From positions 496,001-560,000 of the forward strand of contig NZ_JAAVUX010000001.1 in assembly GCF_018449655.1 (NCBI RefSeq): a stretch of 64,000 bases of DNA, read 5' to 3'. The notes under the pieces are model-generated. The model saw only the letters and a program-made list of their open reading frames with translations, was not told where the DNA came from and did not search any database. Below, in pieces: positions 7,050-16,553 of the stretch. The stretch's first letter is position 1; each line of letters opens with the position of its first letter. Made by a program: the position numbers and the translations under genes. This DNA comes from Pseudomonas sp. dw_358 (GTDB lineage: Bacteria; Pseudomonadota; Gammaproteobacteria; Pseudomonadales; Pseudomonadaceae).

Positions 7050-7673
7050 ATGAAACTTGCCATCGTCACCCTCTTGATCCTCCTGTTCAGCCTGTCCATC
7101 GGCTCGGCATCGGCCGACTCGCCGGTCGTGTTCAAGCATTCGCAGACCGTGGGCGTCATCTTCACCGAGGACACCGAACTCAACCTCGCCTACCTCAAGG
7201 CTTATCATGCCGCCGCGCGCAAAGGCGTGGGCAGCCAAGACCTCGACCCCACCATCCAGCAAGCCTACGCCGACAGCTCCGACCCAACCCTGGCGGTGCA
7301 CTGGCTAGCGGCGTCCTTGAGCAAGCATTTTGCCTCGGTGACGTTCTACGACAACCTCGCTGCGCTGAACGCTGCGCACCCCGATATCGTGGTGATGCTC
7401 GACACCCGCGCTCACCTGGTCAGCGACCGCAGCAACAACGTTTCCGCCGACATTCGCGCCGAGTTCTACGACGCCGCCTTCAACTACATCGGCAAGGCCG
7501 AAGGCTCGGACGCTCGGTCATTGTCGACGCTCTGGCTGCCGACCCGACGCATCAGCGACGTCGCCCAAGACATCACTCAGCAAAAGACTGTCCAGGAAAA
7601 CGCCCTGCGCCAGTTCGACAGCTCGCTGGGCAAGCTCATCAGTGGCGCACACGGCCGTCATGAGGCAGCCTGA
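7050..7673 (+). CDS. Hypothetical exported protein
   Basis: A 207-residue protein with a clear signal peptide (MKLAIVTLLILLFSLSIGSASA, cleavage after ASA). The mature part has no motif I can name. It includes NYIGKAEGSDARS and a final region rich in Gln and polar residues. GGAG lies 10 bases before ATG 7050. It is transcribed away from the radical SAM gene, toward xseB, with 63 bases between them. Periplasmic or lipid-facing location is inferred from the signal only. Confidence 0.75.
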   Translation: MKLAIVTLLILLFSLSIGSASADSPVVFKHSQTVGVIFTEDTELNLAYLKAYHAAARKGVGSQDLDPTIQQAYADSSDPTLAVHWLAASLSKHFASVTFYDNLAALNAAHPDIVVMLDTRAHLVSDRSNNVSADIRAEFYDAAFNYIGKAEGSDARSLSTLWLPTRRISDVAQDITQQKTVQENALRQFDSSLGKLISGAHGRHEAA

Positions 7674-7736
7674 TTTGCCCCGCTGCCCTGGCTCTGCTAG
7701 TGTCGCGCGGTTTGAACCCCTGTCGAGATAGCCGCC

Positions 7737-7988
7737 ATGGCCCGCAAAAAAGCTTCCCTGGATTTCGAGCAGTCCCTCGCCGACCTGCAGACGCTGGTGG
7801 AGCGCCTGGAAAACGGCGAGCTGTCGCTGGAAGATTCGTTGACCGCCTTTGAACAAGGCATCCGCCTGACCCGCGACTGCCAGAGCGCCCTGGCCCAGGC
7901 GGAACAGAAGGTTCAGGTGCTCCTGGAGCGTGATGGCGAATTGGCCGAAGAGCCGTTCGAAGCCGACCTCGACGTGGAAAAACCCTGA
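7737..7988 (+). CDS. xseB: Exonuclease VII small subunit
   Basis: An 83-residue helical protein with the XseB signature [26 protein letters not shown]. Several copies wrap one XseA subunit to form exonuclease VII, which degrades single-stranded DNA from both ends. xseA is not in the window, as is usual. The stop codon directly abuts the ispA start (TGAATG), so it heads the xseB-ispA-dxs operon. Confidence 0.96.
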   Translation: MARKKASLDFEQSLADLQTLVERLENGELSLEDSLTAFEQGIRLTRDCQSALAQAEQKVQVLLERDGELAEEPFEADLDVEKP

Positions 7989-8876
7989 ATGATCGCAGCT
8001 TACCAGGCCACCTGCCAAAAACGCGTCAACGCCGCCCTCGACGCCCTGCTGGTGGCGCCATCCGCGGAGCTGGCCCGCCTGTACGAGGCCATGCGCTACA
8101 GCGTGATGAACGGCGGCAAGCGCGTGCGCCCATTGCTGGCCTACGCGGCTTGCGAGGCGCTGGGTATCTCGGCGGACAAGGCCAACGGTGCTGCCTGCGC
8201 CGTCGAATTGATTCACGCATACTCGCTGGTCCACGACGATCTGCCGGCAATGGACGACGACGACCTGCGCCGCGGCCAGCCCACCACCCACAAGGCGTTC
8301 GACGAAGCCTGTGCAATTCTGGCCGGTGACGGCTTGCAGAGCCTGGCCTTCACCGCGCTGGTGGACCCGCGCCTGAGCCCCCAGCCTGCCGACGTGCTGC
8401 TGAGCATGGTCCAGACCCTGGCCAGTGCCGCCGGCCCGGCGGGCATGGTCGGCGGTCAGGCCATCGACCTCGAATCGGTAGGGCGCAAGCTCGACCAGCA
8501 GACGCTGGAGAACATGCATCGGCACAAGACCGGCGCCTTGATCGAGGCCAGCGTGCGCCTCGGCGCCCTCGCCAGCGGTCATGCCGAGCGCGATGAGCTC
8601 AAGGCCTTGCAGTTCTATGCGCGGGCAGTCGGCTTGGCTTTCCAGGTCCAGGACGACATTCTCGACGTCGAAAGCGATACTGCCACACTGGGCAAACGCC
8701 AAGGTGCCGACATCGCCCGCGACAAGCCCACCTACCCGGCGCTGCTGGGCATGGAGGCCGCCAAAGCCTACGCCCTGGAATTGCGCGATCAGGCCCTGCA
8801 CGCCTTGCGACCTTTCGACGCAGCCGCCGAGCCGCTGCGTGAACTGGCGCGTTTCATTGTTGAAAGGCGTAGTTGA
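7989..8876 (+). CDS. ispA: Farnesyl diphosphate synthase
   Basis: A 295-residue trans-prenyltransferase that condenses IPP with DMAPP and then GPP to give C15 farnesyl diphosphate, the precursor of undecaprenyl and ubiquinone chains. The first aspartate-rich motif is DDLPAMDDDD near residues 82-91 and the second is QDDILDVESD near residues 222-231; GGKRVRP binds the pyrophosphate. The length is standard. It lies between xseB and dxs, the normal pseudomonad order, so supply of IPP and its first use are encoded together. Confidence 0.97.
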   Translation: MIAAYQATCQKRVNAALDALLVAPSAELARLYEAMRYSVMNGGKRVRPLLAYAACEALGISADKANGAACAVELIHAYSLVHDDLPAMDDDDLRRGQPTTHKAFDEACAILAGDGLQSLAFTALVDPRLSPQPADVLLSMVQTLASAAGPAGMVGGQAIDLESVGRKLDQQTLENMHRHKTGALIEASVRLGALASGHAERDELKALQFYARAVGLAFQVQDDILDVESDTATLGKRQGADIARDKPTYPALLGMEAAKAYALELRDQALHALRPFDAAAEPLRELARFIVERRS

Positions 8877-8945
8877 TTCGACCTGCCCGAGTGACGTTGC
8901 ATGATGTAAACTGCCGCGTCCTCATAATTTATAACGATTCGCCTG

Positions 8946-10847
8946 ATGCCCACGACGTTTCATGAGATTCCCCGCGAACGCCCGCTGACGCCCCTGCTCG
9001 ACAGCGCCGACACCCCTGCCGGCCTGCGTCGGCTGGGCGAGGCGGAGCTTGAGCCGCTGGCTGACGAGCTGCGCCAGGAGCTGCTCTACACGGTCGGCCA
9101 GACTGGCGGGCACTTCGGTGCCGGGCTGGGCGTGATCGAATTGACCATCGCCCTGCACTACGTTTTCGACACCCCGGATGACCGGCTGGTGTGGGACGTG
9201 GGCCACCAGGCATATCCACACAAGATCCTGACCGGCCGCCGCGAGCGGATGGAGACCCTTCGTCAGAAAGAAGGCATCGCCGCATTCCCGCGCCGCTCGG
9301 AAAGCGAGTACGACACCTTTGGCGTCGGCCACTCCAGCACCTCGATCAGTGCAGCCCTGGGCATGGCCATTGCCGCCCGTCTGCAGAACAGTGGGCGCAA
9401 GTCCATTGCGGTGATCGGCGACGGCGCCTTGACCGCTGGCATGGCCTTCGAGGCGCTGAATCACGCGCCTGAAGTGAACGCCGACATGCTGGTGATCCTC
9501 AACGACAACGACATGTCGATTTCGCGCAATGTCGGCGGACTGTCCAATTACCTGGCCAAGATCCTCTCCAGCCGCACCTACGCCAGCATGCGCGAAGGCA
9601 GCAAGAAAGTGCTGTCGCGTCTGCCCGGCGCTTGGGAAATTGCCCGGCGTACCGAAGAGTACGCCAAGGGCATGCTGGTCCCCGGCACCCTGTTCGAGGA
9701 GCTGGGCTGGAACTACATCGGCCCGATCGACGGCCACGACCTGCCGACCCTGGTGGCCACCCTGCGCAACATGCGCGACCTCAAAGGGCCGCAGTTCCTG
9801 CATGTGGTGACCAAGAAAGGCAAAGGCTTCGCGCCGGCGGAAGTCGACCCGATCGGCTACCACGCCATCACCAAGCTCGACCCGCTGAACGCCCCGGCCG
9901 CCGCGCCGAAAAAGGTCGGTGGGCCGAAGTATTCCGCCGTGTTCGGCCAATGGCTGTGCGACATGGCTGCCGTTGACCCGCGCCTGGTGGGCATCACGCC
10001 TGCGATGAAGGAAGGTTCGGATCTGGTGGCGTTCAGCGAACGTTTTCCGGAACGCTATTTCGACGTGGCGATTGCCGAACAGCACGCGGTGACCTTGGCC
10101 GCCGGCATGGCCTGTGAAGGCGCCAAACCCGTCGTGGCGATCTATTCGACCTTCCTGCAGCGCGGTTATGACCAGTTGATCCACGACGTCGCGGTGCAGA
10201 ATCTCGACGTGCTGTTCGCCATCGACCGTGCCGGTTTGGTGGGCGAAGACGGCCCGACCCACGCGGGCAGCTTCGACCTGTCGTTCCTGCGCTGCATCCC
10301 CGGCATGGTGGTGATGGCACCCAGCGACGAAAACGAACTGCGTCGCATGTTGACCACCGGTCACCAATACCCTGGGCCCGCAGCCGTGCGCTACCCCCGT
10401 GGCAATGGCCCGAACGCCCTGATCGAAGAGGCGCTCGAGCCAATCGAGATCGGTAAAGGCGTGGTTCGCCGCCAAGGCAGCAAGACCGCCTTGCTGGTGT
10501 TCGGCGTACAGCTGGCCGACGCCCTGAAAGTGGCGGAGAAACTGGACGCCACTGTCGTCGACATGCGTTTTGTGAAGCCGCTGGACGAAGCGTTGGTGCG
10601 TGAATTGGCCGCCCACCACGAACTGCTGGTGACGGTCGAAGAAAACGCCATCATGGGCGGAGCCGGCGCCGCCGTCAGCGAGTTTCTGGCGCGCGAGAAC
10701 CTGCTCAAGCCGGTGCTGCACCTTGGCCTGCCGGATGCGTATGTGGAACACGCCAAGCCGGCGCAGATGCTGGCCGAGTGTGGGCTGGATGCGGCGGGGA
10801 TCGAGGCGGCGGTGCTGAAGCGGCTGGCTTTGCTGAAGGGTCTCTGA
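8946..10847 (+). CDS. dxs: 1-deoxy-D-xylulose-5-phosphate synthase
   Basis: A 633-residue thiamine-diphosphate enzyme that joins pyruvate and glyceraldehyde-3-phosphate, the first step of the MEP isoprenoid pathway; DXP also feeds thiamine and pyridoxal synthesis. The TPP motif [15 protein letters not shown]...NDND is near residues 158-188; the transketolase pyrimidine-binding and C-terminal domains follow ([19 protein letters not shown]). Length and ends agree with the family. A perfect 14-bp palindrome directly after the stop codon probably ends the operon. Confidence 0.98.
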   Translation: MPTTFHEIPRERPLTPLLDSADTPAGLRRLGEAELEPLADELRQELLYTVGQTGGHFGAGLGVIELTIALHYVFDTPDDRLVWDVGHQAYPHKILTGRRERMETLRQKEGIAAFPRRSESEYDTFGVGHSSTSISAALGMAIAARLQNSGRKSIAVIGDGALTAGMAFEALNHAPEVNADMLVILNDNDMSISRNVGGLSNYLAKILSSRTYASMREGSKKVLSRLPGAWEIARRTEEYAKGMLVPGTLFEELGWNYIGPIDGHDLPTLVATLRNMRDLKGPQFLHVVTKKGKGFAPAEVDPIGYHAITKLDPLNAPAAAPKKVGGPKYSAVFGQWLCDMAAVDPRLVGITPAMKEGSDLVAFSERFPERYFDVAIAEQHAVTLAAGMACEGAKPVVAIYSTFLQRGYDQLIHDVAVQNLDVLFAIDRAGLVGEDGPTHAGSFDLSFLRCIPGMVVMAPSDENELRRMLTTGHQYPGPAAVRYPRGNGPNALIEEALEPIEIGKGVVRRQGSKTALLVFGVQLADALKVAEKLDATVVDMRFVKPLDEALVRELAAHHELLVTVEENAIMGGAGAAVSEFLARENLLKPVLHLGLPDAYVEHAKPAQMLAECGLDAAGIEAAVLKRLALLKGL

Positions 10848-10849
10848 CG

Positions 10850-10879
10850 CTCCAGGACCGAGCTGGCTCGGTCCTGGAG
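10850..10879. terminator. Perfect palindrome after dxs, probable terminator
   Basis: CTCCAGGACCGAGC, two bases, GCTCGGTCCTGGAG: a 14-bp perfect inverted repeat three bases after the dxs stop and 17 bases before the end of the convergent membrane-protein gene. There is no T-run, so it may act as a transcript-end protector or pause. It shares the AGGACCGAGC core with the REP-like repeats in this window. Confidence 0.6.
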
Positions 10880-10895
10880 GTCCTGGCATTGCACG

Positions 10896-11324
10896 TCAGA
10901 CCGCCGTACCCATCTTCGCCGGTATCCGATACAGGCACAGCAGCCCCACACTGATCACTGCCAGCACGCACTGCGGCAATGGCTCAAGGCCGAAGGGCAC
11001 TGCCAAGGCGGCCACCCAGGCCGGAATACCCGCCAGCAGAAAAGCAAACCTTCTGATCCGCGCGAGGCCGACCCAGGCCGCCGGCTCGTTGGGCGTGTCC
11101 AGCGCATCTTCGGTAGCGTGCAGCGCACGGCGAAACAGGCCAATCCGCGGAATACTCAGAAACAGCCCGGCAATCCCGGCCATGAACAGCGGCAAGGCCA
11201 GCATCGGCATGACAGGCTCCATCTGACCGAAAGCCCAACTCATCACAAACATTGGCGCCAGGGTCAGCCCCAGCTGCTGCCACCAGGCGCTGGCCAGCTT
11301 GGCCTTGACCTGAGAGCGGGTCAC
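10896..11324 (-). CDS. Conserved four-helix membrane protein of unknown function
   Basis: A 142-residue hydrophobic protein with four predicted membrane segments (about residues 18-35, 40-58, 90-110 and 115-133) and a charged stretch between the second and third. I do not recognise a family. The GTG start overlaps the ribA stop by four bases (GTGA), so it is translationally coupled to ribA. It could be a small transporter or an unknown inner-membrane protein; a link to riboflavin is suggested by position only. Confidence 0.7.
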   Translation of the reverse strand: MTRSQVKAKLASAWWQQLGLTLAPMFVMSWAFGQMEPVMPMLALPLFMAGIAGLFLSIPRIGLFRRALHATEDALDTPNEPAAWVGLARIRRFAFLLAGIPAWVAALAVPFGLEPLPQCVLAVISVGLLCLYRIPAKMGTAV

Positions 11325-11953
11325 GCGTGGTCGATCCGGGTCAGGACGATCTCACCTTGGTGCTCGTTGCCCATCATGTGCCCGAGCTTGCCGGCCTTGG
11401 TCGCCAGGTAATGTTTGTTGTGCGGGTTATGACCCGTGTGCAGCGGCACGCGCTCGGTGACAGTGATGTCCATCCCGGTCAGCGCCTTGACCTTGCGCGG
11501 ATTGTTGGTCATCAGGCGCAACGCGCTGATACCCAGGTGTTCGAGCATCGGCCGGCACATGCCGTATTCACGCTGATCGGCCGCGAAGCCCAGGCGCTCG
11601 TTGGCTTCGACCGTGTCGGCACCACCGTCCTGCAGCTCATAGGCGCGGATCTTGTTCAACAGACCGATGCCTCGGCCTTCCTGACGCAGATACAGCAACA
11701 CGCCACGACCCGCTTCGGCAATGGCCCGCAGGGCGGCCTCGAGCTGCGAGCCGCAGTCGCAACGCTGGCTGAACAGGGCGTCTCCGGTCAGGCACTCGGA
11801 GTGCAGGCGACCCAATACCGGCGCGCCATCGGCGACATCACCAAGGCTCAGCACGACATGCTCGCGGCCGGTGGCCTCATCGAGAAAACCGTGCATGGTG
11901 AACTCCGCGAAGGGAGTGGGCAATTTCGAGGCAGCGACAAAAACGACGGGCAC
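11321..11953 (-). CDS. ribA: GTP cyclohydrolase II
   Basis: A 210-residue enzyme that opens GTP to the pyrimidine precursor of riboflavin. The Zn ligands are intact ([18 protein letters not shown]), followed by the catalytic region RQEGRGIGL and the GTP-binding NNPRK. I chose GTG 11953 because AGGAG lies 6 bases upstream and homologues begin PVVFVAAS; an in-frame ATG at 11995 would add 14 residues without support. Since the GCH II domain of RibBA in this window lacks the Zn cysteines, this gene is probably the only active cyclohydrolase II of the region. Confidence 0.95.
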   Translation of the reverse strand: MPVVFVAASKLPTPFAEFTMHGFLDEATGREHVVLSLGDVADGAPVLGRLHSECLTGDALFSQRCDCGSQLEAALRAIAEAGRGVLLYLRQEGRGIGLLNKIRAYELQDGGADTVEANERLGFAADQREYGMCRPMLEHLGISALRLMTNNPRKVKALTGMDITVTERVPLHTGHNPHNKHYLATKAGKLGHMMGNEHQGEIVLTRIDHA

Positions 11954-12058
11954 TTTGTGCTCCTGATCAATAAGAGTCTTGGTGAGGACCGGCATTGTAC
12001 AGGACGATGCCGAAGACGCTTATTCCGAATTAGCGAACATATAGATCAACGAAATTGA

Positions 12059-12811
12059 TCACGGCCCTGCTGGCGGCTTACCCGATTCAAACGGGTAGGG
12101 CTGCTTCCAGCGTAGGAAGATTTCCCGCAGTTGGCCACTGGCGACCAACTCACCCATCCGCTGGTCATACAACTTGCGCAGCGCACGCCCGCGCGGGTTG
12201 TCGGCAAAGCCCAGATACATGGGCAGGTCCACCAATGAGGTAATGTGGTAAGCACTCGCGTCGGGGGCACCCTTGAGAATGAAATTGATCTCGTTGAGCG
12301 AGTCGATGTAGTAATCCGCGCGATCGTGCTCAAGCATCGCGAGAATGCTTCCGCGCCGCTGCACCTCATTGAAGTGCAGCACGTTGGGCAGGTATTTCTG
12401 GTAGTCGTAGCCGCGCACCCAGGCCAATCGGTAGGTGCCAACCGTTTCCCGGGTCGGATGCGGCGCTGTCGCCCGGCCCAAGGCATAAATGTGGTCAGTG
12501 TCGTAATTCCAGCGCGGATAAAGCGCCTTGGTCTCGTCCTGATAGGAACCCACCCAGGCATCCGCCTCGCCACGCTGCACCAGCCCCACCGAGCGGGTGT
12601 AAGGGACGATGCGAAAGCGCAGGCTGACACCGGCAGGTTCGAAGACCTTGCGCAGCAGATCCCAGCCCAGCCCCGTGCCATCGGCGTTGGTGTATTCGAG
12701 CCACTGATCACTCGCCAGGTTGATCTGCGCCGGCGGCGTCAGCGTCTCGTCCGCGCGCACGACGCCCGTCATGAACATCAAGGTGCACAACCACAAGGCC
12801 CACCGCGCCAT
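12059..12811 (-). CDS. Periplasmic amino-acid-type solute-binding protein
   Basis: A 250-residue protein with a signal peptide (cleavage near VVRA-DE) and the type-3 extracellular solute-binding fold: GLGWDLLRKVFEPAGVSLRFRIVPYTRSVGLVQRGEADAWVGSY near residues 46-90. No permease or ATPase gene is adjacent, so it may serve a distant ABC system or be a sensor-like orphan. It lies 41 bases downstream of pgpA, at the tail of the riboflavin/thiamine operon. Confidence 0.85.
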   Translation of the reverse strand: MARWALWLCTLMFMTGVVRADETLTPPAQINLASDQWLEYTNADGTGLGWDLLRKVFEPAGVSLRFRIVPYTRSVGLVQRGEADAWVGSYQDETKALYPRWNYDTDHIYALGRATAPHPTRETVGTYRLAWVRGYDYQKYLPNVLHFNEVQRRGSILAMLEHDRADYYIDSLNEINFILKGAPDASAYHITSLVDLPMYLGFADNPRGRALRKLYDQRMGELVASGQLREIFLRWKQPYPFESGKPPAGP

Positions 12812-12852
12812 TCCCTGCTCCCCAGGTCATGCCATCGTTTCAAATCCGTGGA

Positions 12853-13356
12853 TCAAGCCACCGCCCAAACCAGCGCCTGCATGCACAACCAGGCAAAGAC
12901 CCCGGCCAGCACGTCGTCCAGCATGATACCGACACCGCCGTGCACATGCTTGTCTATCCAGCGTATCGGCCAGGGTTTGAGAATGTCGAAGAAACGGAAC
13001 ATGAGGAAACCCGCGAGAATCCAGTACCAGCCACTGGGCACCAGCCATAGCGTGATCCACATTCCGACCATTTCATCCCAGACGATGCCTTCATGGTCAT
13101 GCACCCGCAGATCGGTCGCTACCTTGCCGCACAGCCAGAAGCCGAACAGCATGGTCACGCCCAGCATCAGCCAATATCCCCAATCGGGCAGCATCTGCCA
13201 GAGCGGGATGAACGGGATGGCCACCAGCGAACCCCAGGTGCCCGGCGCCTTGGGCAACGTCCCGGAGCCAAAGCCGAAGGCAATGAAATGCCAAGGGTTG
13301 CGCCACACCGACGGTGGCACGAACTCGGCCGGGACCTGCTTGGGATGGTCTGTCAC
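12853..13356 (-). CDS. pgpA: Phosphatidylglycerophosphatase A
   Basis: A 167-residue inner-membrane enzyme that removes the terminal phosphate of phosphatidylglycerophosphate to make phosphatidylglycerol. Family marks are GFGSGTLPKAPGTWGSL near residues 28-44, DEMVGMWI, and RFFDILKPWPI. Three or four membrane helices are visible. The GTG start overlaps the thiL stop (GTGA), so it is coupled to thiL as in other pseudomonads. Confidence 0.96.
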   Translation of the reverse strand: MTDHPKQVPAEFVPPSVWRNPWHFIAFGFGSGTLPKAPGTWGSLVAIPFIPLWQMLPDWGYWLMLGVTMLFGFWLCGKVATDLRVHDHEGIVWDEMVGMWITLWLVPSGWYWILAGFLMFRFFDILKPWPIRWIDKHVHGGVGIMLDDVLAGVFAWLCMQALVWAVA

Positions 13357-14318
13357 GGGGACTCCGGAAAATGTTGATAACCACGGACGGCCGGGGTGAT
13401 ATCCCGGCCATGCTCGTCGAGCAATTGCACACCGCTGCCGGACACCGCACGTCCGATCACGTGCACCGTAAAGCCCTCTGCCTGCAGTGCCGGCAGATGC
13501 TCGACGGGCAAGGTGAAGGCCAGCACGTAATCGTCGCCGCCGCTCAAGGCAGCAGCCCGGGCGCCATCCAGGCCGAGAAAGGTCACCAATGGCCTGGACA
13601 GGGGCAAGGCGGATTGTTCAATTTGCAGGGCGCAGTCGGAGGCTTTGGCGAGGTGGCCGCAGTCCGCCAGCAGGCCGTCGGAAATATCCAGCGCTGCCGA
13701 AGCCCGGCCGCGCAAGGCTTGACCCAGCGCCAGTTGCGGGGACGGCGACCAGTACTGCGCCAGCAACGGCACGGCAATGGCAGGCTCGGCCTGACGCTGA
13801 CCAAGCACCAGCGGCAAGGCTCCGGCGGCAAGGCCCAGCGAGCCGCCGACACAAAGCAGGTCGCCAGGCCGGGCACCACCCCGCGTCAGCGCCGCCCCGA
13901 CGGGCACGCTGCCGAACACGGTCAGGGTCAGGGTCAACGGCCCACGGGTGGTGTCGCCGCCAATCAGGCGCAGCCGGCACTGCTCGGCCATCCGGTTCAA
14001 ACCGTCGCTGAAGCCCTTGAGCCAGGCTTCGTCGTTGGCAGGTAAAGTCAGGGCCAGCGCAAAGCCGAGGGGTTCCGCTCCCATGGCAGCCAGGTCACTG
14101 GCGGCAACGGCCAGTGCGCGCTGCCCCAGCAGGAAAGGTTCGGCACCATTGGGGAAATGCCCGCCCTCCACCAGGGTATCGGTGGAAACAGCCAGTTGCT
14201 GCCCTGGGGCCAGGCTCAGCAAGGCGCAATCGTCGCCGATCCCCAACGCCACGGCACCGCCGGCCCGCGCGCAAGGCGCGGCAGCGAAGTAATGGCGGAT
14301 CAGCTCGAACTCACCCAT
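13353..14318 (-). CDS. thiL: Thiamine-monophosphate kinase
   Basis: A 321-residue PurM-like ATP-dependent kinase that makes thiamine diphosphate from thiamine monophosphate. GIGDDCALL near residues 26-34, VSTDTLVEGGHF near residues 44-55 and DISDGL in the C-terminal half are the Mg-ATP and substrate motifs. ATG 14318 lies 9 bases after the nusB stop. The product is the cofactor of Dxs, encoded nearby on the other strand. Confidence 0.97.
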   Translation of the reverse strand: MGEFELIRHYFAAAPCARAGGAVALGIGDDCALLSLAPGQQLAVSTDTLVEGGHFPNGAEPFLLGQRALAVAASDLAAMGAEPLGFALALTLPANDEAWLKGFSDGLNRMAEQCRLRLIGGDTTRGPLTLTLTVFGSVPVGAALTRGGARPGDLLCVGGSLGLAAGALPLVLGQRQAEPAIAVPLLAQYWSPSPQLALGQALRGRASAALDISDGLLADCGHLAKASDCALQIEQSALPLSRPLVTFLGLDGARAAALSGGDDYVLAFTLPVEHLPALQAEGFTVHVIGRAVSGSGVQLLDEHGRDITPAVRGYQHFPESP

Positions 14319-14327
14319 GGGCGCTGA

Positions 14328-14825
14328 TCAGCGCTTGTGGGCTTTGACTTCAGCAGCGCGCACCTGCGGTGCGAGCTTGTCGAGTACGCCGTTGACGAAT
14401 TTGTGCCCGTCGGTCGAACCGAACACCTTGGCCAGCTCGATGCCTTCGTTGATGACCACGCGGTAGGGCACGTCGACACGCTTGAGCAGTTCCCAGGTGG
14501 ACAGACGCAACACGGCCAGTTCGACCGGATCGAGCTCGTCCAGGGTCAGGTCCAGACAAGGCGTCAGCGCCGCATCGATCTCGCTGCGGTTGGCCGGCAC
14601 GCCATGGAGGATTTCCCGGAAGTAACCGCTGTCGATGTCGCTGAAATCATTATCCACGCGAAACTGCGCTTCGATTTCATTCAGCGAATGACCGGCCATG
14701 TGCCACTGGTACAGGGCCTGGGTCGCCAGCTTACGGGCTTCGCGGCGCTTGGCGCTCTTGCCCTTGGCAGCGTCCGGGTCCTTGGCGTCACGGGGGTTGA
14801 ATTGATCGGTATCGTCGGAAATCAC
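14328..14825 (-). CDS. nusB: Transcription antitermination factor NusB
   Basis: A 165-residue all-helical RNA-binding protein that with NusE (S10) forms the boxA-binding complex for rRNA antitermination. [15 protein letters not shown] near residues 27-41 is the arginine-rich RNA-binding start, and [16 protein letters not shown]...[10 protein letters not shown] is the conserved end. The N-terminal 25 residues are charged and variable. The GTG start overlaps the ribH stop (GTGA). Confidence 0.96.
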   Translation of the reverse strand: MISDDTDQFNPRDAKDPDAAKGKSAKRREARKLATQALYQWHMAGHSLNEIEAQFRVDNDFSDIDSGYFREILHGVPANRSEIDAALTPCLDLTLDELDPVELAVLRLSTWELLKRVDVPYRVVINEGIELAKVFGSTDGHKFVNGVLDKLAPQVRAAEVKAHKR

Positions 14826-15298
14826 TTGGCCTCCAACTGCGACAGCAGGCTGACCATTTCCAGGGCGGACAGGGCAGCTTCGGCGCCCTTGTTACCGGCC
14901 TTGGTGCCGGAACGCTCGATGGCCTGCTCGATGGAATCGACGGTCAACACGCCGAAGGCAACGGGTACGCCGAACTCCATAGACACCTGGGACAGGCCCT
15001 TGGTGCACTCGCCCGCCACGTATTCGAAGTGCGGCGTGCCGCCCCGAATGACTGCGCCCAGCGCGATGATGGCGGCGTATTCGCTCTGCTGCGCGACTTT
15101 CTGCGCCACCAGCGGAATTTCGAAGGCGCCAGGGGCACGGATGATCACGATGTCGTTCTCGCTCACGCCGTGGCGAACCAGGGCATCAACGGCACCGCTC
15201 ACCAGGCTTTCGACGACGAAGCTGTTGAAGCGGCCAACCACCAGGGCATAGCGGCCCTCGGGGGCGATGAAGTTACCTTCGATGGTCTTCAGGGTCAT
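14822..15298 (-). CDS. ribH: 6,7-dimethyl-8-ribityllumazine synthase
   Basis: A 158-residue enzyme that joins the pyrimidine and the four-carbon unit from RibB in the penultimate riboflavin step, and assembles into pentamers or capsids. ARNxF-like [20 protein letters not shown] and the catalytic [14 protein letters not shown] are visible, then [19 protein letters not shown] 15298 starts at the conserved MTLKTIEG; the upstream extension is not conserved. It is separated from ribBA by 130 bases holding a long hairpin, while all other joints of this operon are tight. Confidence 0.97.
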   Translation of the reverse strand: MTLKTIEGNFIAPEGRYALVVGRFNSFVVESLVSGAVDALVRHGVSENDIVIIRAPGAFEIPLVAQKVAQQSEYAAIIALGAVIRGGTPHFEYVAGECTKGLSQVSMEFGVPVAFGVLTVDSIEQAIERSGTKAGNKGAEAALSALEMVSLLSQLEAK

Positions 15299-15370
15299 TC
15301 GGGTGTGTCTCGTTTTAAAGAGCCAGGGCGCAAACTGCGGCCTGTGGGAGTCATGGGTCACGAATAACGA

Positions 15371-15420
15371 AAGGGGATCGCACAAACCATAGCGTCGGGC
15401 TGTGGTTCTGGCGACCCCTT
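15371..15420. repeat. Long imperfect hairpin between ribBA and ribH
   Basis: AAGGGG-TCGC on one arm pairs with GCGA-CCCCTT on the other (one mismatch), and inner AACCA pairs with TGGTT. On the minus strand the 3' arm is followed by TCGTTATT, so it could act as a partial terminator or RNA-processing site, setting ribH-nusB-thiL-pgpA levels apart from ribD-ribE-ribBA. Confidence 0.6.
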
Positions 15421-15428
15421 GACGGTGT

Positions 15429-16520
15429 TTATTCAGAGGGCACGTATTCTACTACTTCCAGATCGAATCCGGATATCGCATTGAACTTCATTGGCGAACT
15501 CATGAGGCGCATTTTACGCACGCCGAGGTCGCGCAGGATCTGCGAACCGGCGCCGACGATGCTGTAGGTCGTCGGCGTTTTCACCGGCGTGTGCTCGGCC
15601 GTTTCTCGAATGTGCGCCAGCAGCACGTCGCCATCGAGAGGGTGTCCTAACAACAAGACGATGCCGCTGCCGGCCGCTGCCACTTCGCTCATGGCGGCCC
15701 GCAGGCTCCAGCGGCCGGGCTGCTTGACCAGCAACAGGTCGCGCAACGGGTCCATATTGTGGACCCGGACCAGGGTCGGTTCGTCGGCGCTGACGGTGCC
15801 CAGCGTGAGGGCCAGATGCACATCGCCCTCTACCGAATCACGGTAGGTGACCAGATTGAACTGGCCCAACTCGCTGTCCAGCGGCTGCTCGGCGATCCGC
15901 TGGACGGTACGCTCATGTATCATCCGGTAGTGGATCAGGTCGGCAATGGTGCCGACCTTGATGCCGTGTTCGGCGGCGAAGGCTTCGAGCTCGGCGCGAC
16001 GGGACATCGTGCCGTCGTCGTTCATCACCTCGCAGATCACCCCAGTGGGTTCGAAACCGGCCATGCGCGCCAGGTCGCAGGCTGCTTCCGTGTGGCCGGC
16101 GCGCGCCAGGGTGCCGCCGGGCTGGGCCATCAGCGGAAAGATATGGCCAGGGCTGACGATGTCTTCCGGCCTGGCGTCGCGAGCAGCCGCGGCCTGCACG
16201 GTGCGCGCGCGGTCGGCGGCGGAGATGCCGGTGGTGACGCCCTCGGCGGCTTCAATGGACACGGTGAACTTGGTGCCGAAACCGGAGCCGTTGCGCGGCG
16301 CCATCAACGGCAGCTTGAGGGCCTCGCAACGCTCGCGAGTCATCGGCATGCAAATCAGACCGCGCGCGTAGCGAGCCATGAAGTTGATGTGCTCGGCCCG
16401 GCAGCACTCGGCCGCCATGATGATGTCGCCTTCGTTTTCGCGGTCTTCGTCATCCATGAGAATGACCATCTTGCCGAGGCGAATGTCTTCGACCAGTTCT
16501 TCAACGCTGCTGAGGGCCAC
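15429..16520 (-). CDS. ribBA: 3,4-dihydroxy-2-butanone-4-phosphate synthase with degenerate GTP cyclohydrolase II domain
   Basis: A 363-residue two-domain protein. Residues 1-200 are RibB, with the acidic active-site loop [10 protein letters not shown] near residues 23-32 and GHTEAACDL; it makes the four-carbon unit of riboflavin from ribulose-5-phosphate. Residues 205-363 have the GCH II fold but the Zn site is gone: the region equal to HSEC...CDC reads [16 protein letters not shown], with no cysteine. This matches RibBX-type proteins where the second domain is inactive or regulatory, and explains the separate ribA at 11.3 kb. The GTG start has AGGAGG 6 bases upstream. Confidence 0.95.
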   Translation of the reverse strand: MALSSVEELVEDIRLGKMVILMDDEDRENEGDIIMAAECCRAEHINFMARYARGLICMPMTRERCEALKLPLMAPRNGSGFGTKFTVSIEAAEGVTTGISAADRARTVQAAAARDARPEDIVSPGHIFPLMAQPGGTLARAGHTEAACDLARMAGFEPTGVICEVMNDDGTMSRRAELEAFAAEHGIKVGTIADLIHYRMIHERTVQRIAEQPLDSELGQFNLVTYRDSVEGDVHLALTLGTVSADEPTLVRVHNMDPLRDLLLVKQPGRWSLRAAMSEVAAAGSGIVLLLGHPLDGDVLLAHIRETAEHTPVKTPTTYSIVGAGSQILRDLGVRKMRLMSSPMKFNAISGFDLEVVEYVPSE

Positions 16521-16553
16521 GCGGCACCTCCTTCTCGATAGGGTGACGGGGGC

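Noticed and set aside
8922-10889. 655-codon open frame antisense to dxs
   Set aside because: It is a shadow of a high-GC coding gene: its protein is rich in His, Gln and Arg with no family motif, while dxs on the other strand is certain.
12044-12060. GATCAA-N5-TTGATC palindrome before ribA as an ANR/FNR site
   Set aside because: The half-sites are in the reverse order from the ANR box TTGAT-N4-ATCAA and overlap the end of the upstream gene's neighbour; no support for regulation.
15299-15428. Possible FMN riboswitch before ribH
   Set aside because: The conserved RFN elements and junction sequences are missing; only an imperfect hairpin is present. No such element is seen before ribBA, ribE or ribD either, since those gaps are too short.
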